Positions 21,867 to 32,380 of a stretch of 64,000 nucleotides of DNA are shown here, in pieces. The DNA comes from Protonemura montana (taxonomy: Eukaryota > Arthropoda > Insecta > Plecoptera > Nemouridae). The notes beneath the pieces were generated by a model. That model did not search any database, was not told where the DNA came from, and saw nothing but the letters and a program-made list of their open reading frames with translations. The position numbers and the translations under genes were made by a program. The stretch spans positions 7,382,001 to 7,446,000 of the forward strand of contig OX387611.1 of NCBI GenBank assembly GCA_947568835.1, written 5' to 3'. Numbering within the stretch: position 1 is the first letter of the stretch; each line of letters starts with the position of its first letter.

Positions 21867-23184
21867 AAAACAACGCAAACATGCTTCCACGCACCGACCA
21901 TTTACCTGTTACATTGTGCGTAGTTGTGTTTATTTATCTCTTAAAATGCCTGAATTTTGCAGCCAACTTTGCATGTCTCTCCTAACACATTAAGTCTGGA
22001 GCGTATAAGACAGCTTATAGAAATGATTATGTTATATTACGCTTTAGCTGATATTAAAATGAGTGATGATTTCTAAACGTTTGAAGGGTTTTTCGAGAGT
22101 TTTTTTTATCAATGGTTTTCAACCCATCAAGAATTCAATGGCCTCTTAGCAGAGATGATGAGCGAGGGAGATTAAAAAAAAACGTCTTTTTAAACCCGAT
22201 CATGGTATTGAGGTCTTAATTTTTTCACTCTAGAAGAAAACATGAATGGAAAATGCTTGCGTCTGAAAAAAGAAATTGAAGAAGGAATTTCTTTCCGATG
22301 ATTTATTCGACGTGGAACTGAGGTCTGTATCGGGGATGCCAGTGTGTGTGTTTTTCTCAATCCATTACACAGGAATTTTAAATAGATTATAAGATGGATG
22401 TTAAGCCGTGTAATCTTGGTGGTAAATTGAAACTGAGACCTCAGCGTTTTCTGGAGTTTTCCCGTGACAGAAAGGCAATAATAGAAAGGCATTTGTATTT
22501 CTGAAACAAATACATTTGGTTTTTTTGCTGGTTTTCAACCAAAATGTCTTTCTTTTTTTAACACAGTTGGCGTTAGTAAAACTAAAAAAAAAAACGAGCC
22601 TAGGGCGCAATAGATGTTGAAGAAATTTCGATAAATCAACATTTTCTTAAATATTTTGACATGCTATATCTAAATATAGATTGTCTAGAAATGTCTCTAA
22701 ATTCTGTCTGAAAAAATTTTATATTTACAGAATCAAATTTTTTGATCATTTTGACCACAAATATTTTTATAAAATTGACAATCTAACGAAAAATTACACA
22801 AAGACTGAAAACAAGGGAACACATCGCCGTTGTAATTTAAATTTAGGCAAATTTAGCTGTAAATTTTAGGGGTACTGACGATATCATAGCTGACAGCAGA
22901 TAAAAGCACCAACCAATCAAAATACCAAACATTCAACTAACCAATCAAAGAGTTGGAACATTTTATTTTTAGCTATGCTTATATTCTTTGGGACCATGTG
23001 TTTATTTTGAGCATTTCTAAGTGATTTCTTAGGGTATCATAGCTTGCATCTGGTCTTAATCTCGCTGTAAGTGAACATCAAGGAGACTGTGATGCTTTGC
23101 CAACAGACTTTGGCATCTAACATTCTATTGTCCCATGACCTCTGACATTTCAGATCTTACTGTGACGTAACAGGTTCATTAAGG
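21867..23184. other. unique AT-rich sequence
   Basis: No gene or recognised repeat is visible. Confidence 0.45.
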
Positions 23185-23598
23185 CTATTGTATTGGGAGC
23201 CTACTGAGGTCTATTGGAGTGGGAGCTTACTCAGGTCTATTGGAGTGGGTGCTTACTCAGGTCTATTGGAGTGGGAGCTTACTCAGGTCTATTGGAGTGG
23301 GTGCTTACTCAGGTCTATTGGAGTGGGAGCTAACTCAGGTCTATTGGAGTGGGTGCTTACTCAGGTCTATTGGAGTGGGTGCTAACTCAGGTCTATTGGA
23401 GTGGGAGCTTACTCAGGTCTATTGGAGTGGGTGCTTACTCAGGTCTATTGGAGTGGGTGCTTACTCAGGTATATTGGAGTGGGAGCTTACTCAGGTATAT
23501 TGGAGTGGGAGCTTACTCAGGTCTATTGCAGTGGGAGCTTACTCAGGTCTATTGGAGTGGGAGCTTACTCAGGTCTATTGGAGTGGGAGCTTACTCAG
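23185..23598 (+). repeat. 26-bp minisatellite array, about 16 copies
   Basis: The unit is 26 bp: GTCTATTGGAGTGGGAGCTT followed by ACTCAG. The main variants are GGGAGC/GGGTGC, CTTACT/CTAACT and GTCTATT/GTATATT. Because 26 is 2 modulo 3, all three frames repeat and give open frames reading LLEWELTQVYWSG, which are chance. The first unit is the most diverged (CCTACTGAG). Confidence 0.96.
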
Positions 23599-25020
23599 AT
23601 CTTTATCTAGGCTTACTGGATACAACTAATCGGCCAAACCACTTGTCCGATCGCGACGAAACAAAAACTAGGCGACTCATCACACTATTGAGAATAGATT
23701 GGCGCTTTTCAAAATAAAAAATATTCTTTTCTCTTAGAGTTACACGCGTTGTAAAAGAGCCGATTCAAGGCGTTTTTCCGGTAATTTTCAGAAAAAAAAA
23801 ACAAAAAAAAAAACAGAGTTTTTGTAGCAATTGTGGATTTCAAATTTCTTCAATCTGTGAAAACTACCAAACTACACATAGAAAAAAAATTTGAGCCAAC
23901 CATTTTGAAAAGCTTCCCTCAGTTGTATCCAATTTATATCTACATTTTTTTTTTTAGAATTGGTTTTCCGGAAAATGCTCACCATAACAGTTTTTTTTGG
24001 TTGCTGAAACGGTTTTTATCAATACCAATTAAAGTACAAAAAATATGATTGTGTTCCCTGGATCCCCCAGAAAAAGTAATAGAGGCTAATTTTATTTCTT
24101 TTGTAAATACATTTATTGAAAACATATGAGTAATTCTCAAAATTGTATTAAGAAGTATAGATGCTTGCGGGGTGTCTGAAATAATTTGAAACATAACTTA
24201 GTTTAAAGCATAAAAACATTTTTTTTTGTTTTAAAGAAAACAGAATGGCTTGTTAAATATTTTATTTTAAAACAAGTTTTATTCCAAAGATCGCCGTTGG
24301 TTAAAAATTCCTGTAAGCGGAAATTGTAAAAGAAAAACTTTTCTGAAATTATCACTGCAGATAAACATTTGAACAAAAGGAAAAACAAAGAAAACGACAG
24401 CGAGAAAAAAAACCGCAACAGTTTGCGAGAATGAGCGGCCCGATTGGATTATATGTCTGTATCAAATGAGAATAGCAGAACGGTAATTGCCGTACATAAT
24501 TTAAAACAACTGCTAGGAAAGAGTTGCACGGGGGAAAAAAAGTGCAACCGTATTTGCTACGCGGCAGATATGCTTATAATTTCCTCGTTTTTTGTTTTTG
24601 TGGTTTTTATGGCGTTTTATCTGCACGTTTACCGCAAAATAGGAAGAATGAAACAAAATTATACCGTCGAAACGTGATATGAGAGAAAAAAGTGTAGGAA
24701 AAGCATGGTCATTTGTTTATTTTAGTCAAGGTAAATAAAAGGATTAGCAAGGTTTTAAAAGTTGTGGTCGAAAACAAAGGAGATTCATTCTCTGGATACA
24801 TCTCTTGCTTGGTTCATACTTATGTGTGCTCAGCAATGTTCTAAATTCTGTTCGTCTTTTTTTTTCATTTCACTACAATCTCTCCCAAATACACTAGTAC
24901 CTACCAGAGCAGCGACTAATTTTTTTGAATTTACGCTGAATAGATGTTTTGGATCTATAGTTTCAGATATATTTTTTAAATACTTCTTAAGGCTCGATTA
25001 TCAAGGAATTAATAATCACT
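23599..25020. other. unique AT-rich sequence
   Basis: No gene is recognised. Many A and T homopolymers occur, and short frames on both strands lack signals. Confidence 0.45.
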
Positions 25021-25340
25021 TTGATTGATTATTAGGGTTTAACGACGCACTGTTTTGACAACTTGCCCAGCGGAACTGGTCAAATGGCGTCGGTGAATGA
25101 GCGGATGATGATTAGGATGATGATGGATCTAACCAAGTCTAGAAGGGATGATGAGAAACCCGGTGCCGGCACGTAGCCTACTCCTGTCGAAGAGCACCAA
25201 GGGGACCACCGGCTGAACGTCCCTTCCGAAGGACGGTACAACGCAAACAGCAGGATTCCTCCACAAATCCATGCTGTCGAGAGGTTGATAAGCGAGGCGA
25301 GTGAAGTTGCTGTACTAACTTTCATCCCTCCAACCTCATA
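25021..25340 (-). mobile_element. 5S-derived SINE, lacking the 5S head
   Basis: On the minus strand the copy has the linker, GCATGGATTTGTGGAGGAAT, the intact hairpin CGTCCTTCGGAAGGGACG, AGAGTAGGCTACGTGCCGG... and TTGTCAAAACAGTGCGTCGT. It has a TGATTGATTATT tail on the plus strand and ends at the linker before the 5S part. It abuts a fragment of the tRNA-derived element (25341-25385), so one probably inserted into or recombined with the other. Confidence 0.9.
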
Positions 25341-25385
25341 CTTTGCCCATCGCAAGCATTTGCAATTGAAATCAGATCTCACATC
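25341..25385 (+). mobile_element. end fragment of the tRNA-derived element
   Basis: CATCGCAAGCATTTGCAATT followed by GAAATCAGATCTCACAT matches the ends at 20265-20301 and 38612-38650. Confidence 0.55.
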
Positions 25386-26082
25386 CAAAAGGTGGTTTAT
25401 GAGGAAAATTTTGCTTCGACCGTCAAAAATTTCAATTCCATACCGAAAAGCAAACTACCAACTTGTAAAAATACTTCACTACGTCTTAAACTATTCATAC
25501 TGTAGCCAAACACTTAGACAAAGGTCCTAAAATAGCGCAGACATAATTCCTCGAGAAAAAAAAAACACAACGAAACTTTTTGGGTCTTTTTCGCAACTGA
25601 AAAATATAATCTCGAGTCTGCAAAATTCTACGAAAAAAGCAAACTTTTCGTGAGCCCGAATGACAATAAGTTATATAAGTTGAGGGGTGGTGGTAGGGTG
25701 GCAAAGGGGGTGGCGGTGGGGTAGGGGAAGAGGTGGCCAGCGAAACTTTTCTGAAGGAGTTTCGGTTTGTGCTAATGCTTGAATTAATTCATGATTACAT
25801 CTTCAGCTTGGTACAGTATTCTTAGGAACTTGGTAAGAGACAAAGTTAGACTGGAACGTTGAGCATTGCGCGGAGCTCCACTTTTGATCACATCACTCAC
25901 TCAGAACTAGATTATCACTGATTTATTAAGGTCTATCTAGACTTGCGCAACAATATAGTTTCTCGGCTTATTTATAGCTCTTTGAAGAGAACTATATGCT
26001 TAAGCAACTTTTAAACTAATGCGTTTCAATGTAATTAATAGAATTAACGTAGAGTCAGTTTGGTAAAAGCTTTCGCCGTGTA
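25386..26082. other. unique AT-rich sequence
   Basis: No gene is recognised. Confidence 0.45.
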
Positions 26083-26232
26083 GCGTAAAATCATTGAGTT
26101 TACAGGTAAAGTCAGAGGGTCAGCGTTATTTTTAAGTTTTTGCTGAGCAAACCTGAGCAAACGAGCGGGCAACATGTGGTAATGGTAGGTGCCACAAGAT
26201 GGCGCTTGCTGTCGTCGCAACGCGAAAAATAT
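26083..26232 (+). mobile_element. dispersed ~270-bp repeat with CTCF-like site (copy 2 of 5)
   Basis: The copy shares AATCATTGAGTTTACAGGT, TTGCTGAGCAAAC and GTAATGGTAGGTGCCA with the other copies. It carries CCACAAGATGGCGCT (26192-26206), the best match in the family to the Drosophila CTCF consensus. It is truncated by the SINE that starts at 26233. Confidence 0.75.
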
Positions 26233-26625
26233 TAATCGTTCACAAATCCATGCTGTCTGGAAGTTGATAAGCAAAGCGAATGAAGTTGCTGTACTAACTT
26301 TCGTCCCTCCGACCTCTCTCCCGAACAGAACTGGTCGTGTGTATGATGGTCAACCATCCAATACCTGACCCAGCGCAGTTTTGCTTAACTTTCATCCCTC
26401 TAACCTCTCTCCCGGACAGAACTGGTCATGTGTATAATAGTCACCCATCCAATACCTGACTCAGCGCAATGTTGCTTAACTTTTATCCCTCCAACCTCTC
26501 TCCCGAACAGAGCTGGTCATGTGTATAATGGTCACCCATCCAATAACTGACTCAGCACAGTGTTGCTTGACTTCGGTGATTTCACGAGAACCGGTGTTTC
26601 CAACACGCCAAACCGTTCGGTTGAG
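26233..26625 (-). mobile_element. 5S-derived SINE with triplicated head segment
   Basis: On the minus strand the copy has the full 5' start CCGAACGGTTTGGCGTGTTG and the 5S-like GAAATCACCGAAGTCAAGCA. It then has three tandem copies of a 91-bp segment (26296-26568) covering the distal 5S region and linker. It ends in the linker at CATGGATTTGTG. The three copies differ by substitutions, so the triplication is not recent. The copy at 44508-44926 carries the same 91-bp duplication. Confidence 0.9.
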
Positions 26626-27379
26626 CTCAGAAATAAAAAAGAAAATTCTGTCAAAGATGTAGGTTTAATTGCCATCTATTTACTTTGAGGCCCGAATCCC
26701 ACGATACCATTGAGAAACACCATTGATAAGCACAAGAAAATCTGTAAACACTGTGATTAACTGATTAATTATCATTTTAACTTTTACTATATAGTTATAA
26801 CTTCAAGTTAAAAAAGCTTAAATATCTGGAGATTCCAGCGTAACCGGCCACTCTGAAAAGGTGCTCGACATTGGGGGACTGCTAGTTACGAATTATAAAA
26901 AATATTTTAAATAACACTTTAAACATTTAATTTTTACAGTAAAATGTTAGTTTGGTGACTAATTGACAAGTCTAGACATATTCTGGTGCAATCCATATTT
27001 ATTTCCTCGTTACCATGCTGAGTAGGCATAAATTTAGTTTCCTAACCAATTTTTTTTTTATGATTCAGCATGTGATGTATGCATATAAACTTCCCGTGCA
27101 AAACGTGACGCCTGGAAGCACATGGAACATCTGGAGCATCTCCCAACCACTTTACGCCTGAATGCGAAAACACTATTTGCAAAGTGATCACTTCGTATAA
27201 TAACATCGTATTACCGTACCAAAAGCACACCGTATCATTCAATGAAATATTGCTGTTATTTCTAGTTTTAAAATAGTTCATGTGAACTGGTGTGGTATGA
27301 CTCTTTTAATTGAAATCTACCAAATATGAAATTCACTCTTTATTTGATGAAGGCCTACGCACCTTTTTTTGAAAGCTGT
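26626..27379. other. unique AT-rich sequence
   Basis: No gene is recognised. Confidence 0.45.
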
Positions 27380-27445
27380 GTCGATTTTTCTGTTAGGACA
27401 ACTGTAGTTAAGTAACACTGCGCAGGGTCAGCCAAACTACAAAAC
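27380..27445 (+). mobile_element. 5S-derived SINE head fragment
   Basis: TGTAGTTAAGTAACACTGCG followed by CAGGGTCAG is the 5S-like part only. It lies directly upstream of another copy. Confidence 0.55.
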
Positions 27446-27812
27446 AGTTTGGCGAGGTGAAAACAGTGGCTCTTGTAAGATTTCCGAAGTTCAGCATTAG
27501 GTCAGGTATTGGATTGGTATCTATGATTAACATTACCAGTTCTGTTCGGTAAAGAGATTAGTGGAATGCAAGTTAGTAAACATTTCATTCGCCTTGCTTA
27601 TCAACCTCTTAACAGCAACAACATGAGTCTCAAAATAATCATTTGTTGGGTACATTGTCATTCTAGTTGAACAGTTCTTCTGCAGGGACGTTAATCCATT
27701 GGTTTTCTTGGTGCTCTTCAAAACGTTACTTGCTAGTTTCTTGGTTTCCCCTTCAGGTTCATCATCAGCATCATCTTCATCCTCATAACCTTCCGCTCAC
27801 TTTGTCACTGAC
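27446..27812 (+). mobile_element. 5S-derived SINE, diverged full-length copy
   Basis: Head (GTTTGGCGAGGTGAAAACAG, GGTATTGGATTGGTATCTAT), linker, altered core, ATC-rich stretch and TTTGTCACTGACG follow in family order. The core hairpin is disrupted and about 40 bp of unrelated sequence replaces part of the core. Its 3' end runs straight into the next copy. Confidence 0.8.
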
Positions 27813-28135
27813 GAATGCACATGACCAGTTCTGTTCGGAAGAGAGGTTGGAGGGATGAAAGTTAGTGCAACAACGACACTCGCCTTGCTAATCAATCTCT
27901 CGACAGCATGGATTTGTGGAGGAATCCTGTTGTTCGCGTTGTACCGTCTTTCGGAAAGGACGTTAAACCGTTGGTCCCCTTGGTGCTCTTCGACAAGAGT
28001 AGGCTACGTGCCGGCATCAGGTCGGTTAGGTTAGGTTTATCTTCATCCTCATCATCATCCACTCATTTACCGATGCCAAAAGACCAGTGCCACAGGACCC
28101 GTTGTCAAAACAGTGCGTCGTTAAACCCACTTTAT
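27813..28135 (+). mobile_element. 5S-derived SINE, younger copy abutting an older one
   Basis: The copy starts at CACATGACCAGTTCTGTTCG in the linker, so the 5S part is missing. It then has a well-preserved core (CGTCTTTCGGAAAGGACG), AGTAGGCTACGTGCCGGCAT, ATC-rich stretch and CAGTGCGTCGTTAAACCCAC. The core stem keeps pairing although both arms differ from the consensus. Confidence 0.9.
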
Positions 28136-29271
28136 CAGTTAATTGGTATCCCGTTTTAATACCATTTTACACCACGATCATGACCTTTCGCATGTTTGCA
28201 TCTTAAAAGAAACCATTATGAAATTCTCAGTAACGTTTTACCAATTTGCGATATCTAAAGTTGCCTTTCCTATTACGAAAGTCATTACATGTCTTTTTAT
28301 AAGAGAGAAGAGAACGCGATCGCGACAGGACACCTGCCAATCAAGAGGACTTTGCCGGATATTGGAAAAGTTGCCAGTGAACCCGATGATTGCCGATGTC
28401 TGCGCCTGTCGCCTGAAATCTCTCGTCAGGACGTCTACATAGCACCTAAAGTGCTGACTTTACCATTGCGTTGATAGGACGGTATTGCAATGAGGCTGCG
28501 TGGTCCGCCATTTTAACTGGTGACTTTTAAATTGCCAATGCTGTACACCAACCAATTTTGATTCAAATTGCTAGAAGGCAGGTCACAAAAGTTGTGTAAC
28601 AATTAAATTTCATAGCTTTTATCATTTTTGCTCGATCGAACATTTGTAGTGGTAGACAGTCAAAGAGTTTAAAAGTAAATTAACACTTGGTGTTGACATA
28701 ATTCATCAGTTTGTTTTTAAGAAGCTAGCAACAAAAAATGTTTTAAAAAGTCAATAAATTAATTTAATTAAAAAAATATAGTTATTTCCACGTTTTACTT
28801 TTCTACTTTTTTACTTTTTATAAACAAAATTTATGCTAGAAATTAACTTTTAACTATTAACTCTAAAAGTTCAAACAATGGTTTAACATTCACAAATTGA
28901 TAAATCATGTCCGAGGCAAGTTTATTAGAGACCACTTCTAAAATTCCCATTAAAAATGTTTGATTTTGAAGAGAATTTTCATGAAAATTAGCCATTTAAA
29001 AAAAAGACAGGAAAGTAAAACCAATGACAAGGTCAAACAGAGAGCGGCAGGTGGTCACAGGTCAACGAAAAAGTCAGAAACACTACATCGCCAAGAAAAG
29101 GTCATAAATAAACCCAATTTAATTTTATATTTCGTGTCATTTTATAACTCGTTTCTTTCGTATTACATGTCACATACTTTTATCATACTTCAATCTCTTA
29201 TATGTCTTGCAATGCCTGGAAAGGTACAACTAATACTTTGCTTTATCAGGTAAACTATCAAACTATATTTT
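28136..29271. other. unique sequence
   Basis: No gene is recognised. Positions 28300-28475 are less A/T-rich with a 61-codon frame that has no splice context I trust. Positions 28680-28900 are strongly A/T-rich. Confidence 0.4.
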
Positions 29272-29640
29272 GTAGTTTTGAAAACACCGGTTCACGTTAG
29301 ATCACCAAAGTGAATAAACACTGCGCTCAGTCAAGTATTGGATGGCTGACTTCCAACACGCAATCAGTTCTGTTCGGGAAAGAGGTTGAAGGAATTAAAG
29401 TTAGTACAGCAATTTCATTCGCCTTGTTTATCAACCTCTCGACAGCATGGATCTATGAAGGAATGATTTCTTTTACGTTGTACCTTCCTTCGAAAGGGAC
29501 GTTAAGCCTTGGTGCTCTGGAAGTTGACTACGCCCCAGTACTAGATATCCCTCCTACCTACTAGGTTAGGTACAGTTTACCATCATGCTCATCATCATCC
29601 ACTCTTTCACCGACGCCATTAGACCAATGCTTCACGTGGT
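29272..29640 (+). mobile_element. 5S-derived SINE, near full length
   Basis: Head (TTTTGAAAACACCGGTTCAC, AAGTATTGGATGGCTGACTT), linker (CAGTTCTGTTCGGGAAAGAG), core with one stem arm mutated (CTTCCTTCGAAAGGGACG), ACTAGGTTAGGT, ATC-rich stretch and CACCGACGCCATTAGACCAA are all in order. The 3' end after AGACCAATGC is lost. Confidence 0.9.
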
Positions 29641-30332
29641 GGTAATGGCTGCCTACGTCACCAACTAGTTCATCCACGCGTGTTCATAGAGTTCGACGCA
29701 AAGGTTGCATTGAGTGTCGCCAGCTGAAGAGGCAAAATGGCGTCTGCTTCGGTGGCTCAGTGACACAAAGACAAGTGGCGCTAGCACTTGTGGCGGCCAA
29801 AAGCGCACACGAAACCAGCTCCGTCTCTCTCCATTTTTTTTTTCTCTTCATCTTTTCCAGTATCAAGTTTCAGGATCTCTCTCTTTTTTTGCAAGCAGTT
29901 TCAAGTTTGCTTTTGTTACGTTTCTGGTTCGAGAGAGTGTTTTTTTTTTTTTTTACCTGCATTTGCTCGTGACGTAGATTGACGCAGTGTAGTACTGGAG
30001 GCGTAAGTAGAGAGAGAGTGAGGTATAGAGAGAGATAGAGAAAGGAAAAGAAATCTTTTCACACTGAATGCAAATTTGATTGCTTACCTTTATTGTGTTT
30101 GACCTGTGTAACGTTTCAAGGGTTGTGTAAGGCTAGAAAAAGTTGGAAGCTAGATAAGATAAGTAGATAAAGTTAGAAAAAATTGATGTTAGGTTGGTAG
30201 AGCAACTTAGAGAAAGTTGGTTGTTTAGGTTAGGTTGGCAGAGAAATGTAAAAACCGCTGGTAGATTGAAGAGACATTTTTATCATCATGTGTCGTATAC
30301 CAACCATCCGATGTAATCGTACATATATATAT
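29641..30332. other. unique sequence, CpG-containing at 29690-29830
   Basis: No gene is recognised. AAAATGGCGTC (29735-29745) resembles a YY1/Pho site and is followed by an eight-codon frame only. A T run (29941-29954) and GA-rich microsatellite-like sequence (30008-30050) follow. TTGTGGCGGCCAAAA is shared with 37949-37963. Confidence 0.4.
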
Positions 30333-30560
30333 CCAATGCAATTGTTTGCTTTGTCCTCACTGCACTGTGATGATCAACTTAAACCCAGTATGACTTCTAG
30401 ATAATGCTACCGTCGTATCACCTCCGTAACACCGATTGCTAGTGGTGATGAAACCAACAAACTCTAGCATTGTTGAAAAGTGTCTATCTAGGTCGGGGTT
30501 AAATAAAACATCCGGTCGTATTGTTTAGCACCATGACAGCACAGTCAAAATGGCCGATTT
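30333..30560 (-). mobile_element. array-free copy of the dispersed repeat seen at 52090 and 57508
   Basis: The reverse complement has TTAACCCCGACCTAGATAGA, AGAGTTTGTTGGTTTCATCA, CCACTAGCAA, GTTGATCATCACAGTGCAGT and GAGGACAAAGCAAACAATTG. It aligns collinearly with the plus-strand copies, stops at TTGCAT and has no 86-bp array. Confidence 0.8.
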
Positions 30561-31292
30561 AGGAACGGCTCTAGCTAACAAATCAGCTCCACACCAATTC
30601 CAGTGCAATAACAAATATTTCATTCGCTTATTCGCGTTATTCAAAAGTAAAGTTAACCTAAAAAAGTAATTGGAGTGTTTATTTCATTCCCTCCCCAAGA
30701 TCCTAACCGTATCCATGAACCCAAACGGCTTCGACCTGTACCATCTATTCTCTCGGCATCCATAAAATCAGTGCGCGAAAATCCACTAATGAATAACAAA
30801 TCTTGGTCGAGATCGAGATCGAGACGGCAGCGGAATGAAAATATCACCTTCCATAAAGCATTGCTTTAGGAAGCGGTGTCTCAGGCAGAATGTCTAGAGT
30901 AGGAGGCGGTGGTTCGGTGTCTTCGACACGGCAGATAAGACGTTATGAATCAAACTGGCCGTAAGCACACAGCCCTAAACTTTGCCTTTGTTCACCGACT
31001 AAGCCATTGTGTCTGCAGCCGCCAAAGAAAATCGGTTTGATTTGTGTCCGCTGTTTGAATTATGGCGCGCCACTGTCGTAACCGTCTGTCTTTTAAATAT
31101 CTGTACGAAATCGGTTTCTTTTGCGCGCGCTCGCGCACGCGCTCTCGAGCATTATAGTGAAATATGCTTGAGGAATCTTTGGAAATGCAAAAAAGCTCGA
31201 AAACGCTGAATGATGTGAGTTTCTTTTCAGAAACGGTTCTTGCTTTCGTCACATCTTTGAATGCCAAGTTTTCGTGAGCAATTTTTCTAATG
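30561..31292. other. unique sequence
   Basis: No gene is recognised. CGAGAT is tandemly repeated near 30809-30826 and lies in short open frames on both strands. Confidence 0.4.
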
Positions 31293-31494
31293 GCGTTTTC
31301 GACTGGCCTGCACCAGGGTGGATTTAAAACTTTCTCTATGGCTTCATGCTCTCCACCGGGTTTGCACCAGTTCCGAGCGAGAGAGCTCCCACCCGCAATA
31401 CGTGATTACTAGCTGTCAGTGCATTCATTTGTTTTCCAATTGCACCGTCAAAATTCTTGGTGCAAGAAAAGTGCACCGGGAGTGAGCAACTCTG
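31293..31494 (+). mobile_element. left flank of the 43-bp-repeat element
   Basis: GGCCTGCACCAGGGTGGATT, ACCAGTTCCGAGCGAGAGAG, then CAAAATTCTTGGTGCAAGAA and AGTGCACCGGGAGTG lead directly into the 43-bp array. The first half matches 16908-17002 (inverted) and the second half matches 49019-49078. Confidence 0.8.
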
Positions 31495-32380
31495 CCAGTC
31501 AAACACGTGAAAGTTGCACTGGGGCAGAGCCACATGCCCAGTCGAACACGTGAAAGTTGCACTGGGACAGAGTCACATGCCCAGTCGAACACGGGAAAGT
31601 TGCACTGGGACAGAGTCACATGCCCAGTCGAACACGTGAAAGTTGCACTGGGGCAGAGTCTCATGGCCAGTCGAACACGTGAAAGTTGCACTGGGGCAGA
31701 GTCACATGCCCAGTCGAACACGTGAAAGTTGCACTGGGGCAGAGTCACATGCCCAGTCGAACACGTGAAAGTTGCACTGGGGCAGAGTCACATGCCCAGT
31801 CGAACACGTGAAAGTTGCACTGGGGCAGAGTCACATGCCCAGTCGAACACGTGAAAGTTGCACTGGGACAGAGTCACATGCCCAGTCAAACACGTGAAAG
31901 TTGCACTGGGACAGAGTCACATGCTCAGTCGAACACGTGAAAGTTGCACTGGGGCAGAGTCACATGCCCAGTCGAACACGTGAAAGTTGCACTGGGGCAG
32001 AGTCACATGCCCAGTCGAACACGTGAAAGTTGCACTGGGGCAGAGTCACATGCCCAGTCGAACACATGAAAGTTGCACTGGGGCAGAGTCACATGCCCAG
32101 TCGAACACGTGAAAGTTGCACTGGGACAGAGTCACATGTCCAGCCGAACACGTGAAAGTTGCACTGGGGCAGAGTCACATGCCCAGTCAAACACTTGAAA
32201 GTTGCACTGGGGCAGAGTCACATGCCCAGTCGAACACGTGAAAGTTGCACTGGGGCAGAGTCACATGCCCAGTCGAACACGTGAAAGTTGCACTGGGACA
32301 GAGTAACATGCCCAGTCGAACACGTGAAAGTTGCACTCGGGCAGAGTCACATGTCCAGTCGAACACGTGAAAGTTGCACT
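31495..32380 (+). repeat. 43-bp minisatellite array, about 20.6 copies
   Basis: This is the longest and most homogeneous array of the 43-bp unit. Most units are identical apart from the GGGG/GGGA alternative before CAGAGTCAC. It is in the same orientation as the other four loci and begins inside the dispersed element whose left flank is at 31293-31494. Nearly every unit retains the palindromic CACGTG. Confidence 0.98.

Noticed and set aside
23188-23717. Overlapping frames repeating LLEWELTQVYWSG
   Set aside because: 26-bp minisatellite. All three frames are similarly open and interchangeable.
28289-28474. 61-codon frame with plausible composition
   Set aside because: No acceptor/donor pair fits and no homologue is recognised. 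The length is within chance expectation.
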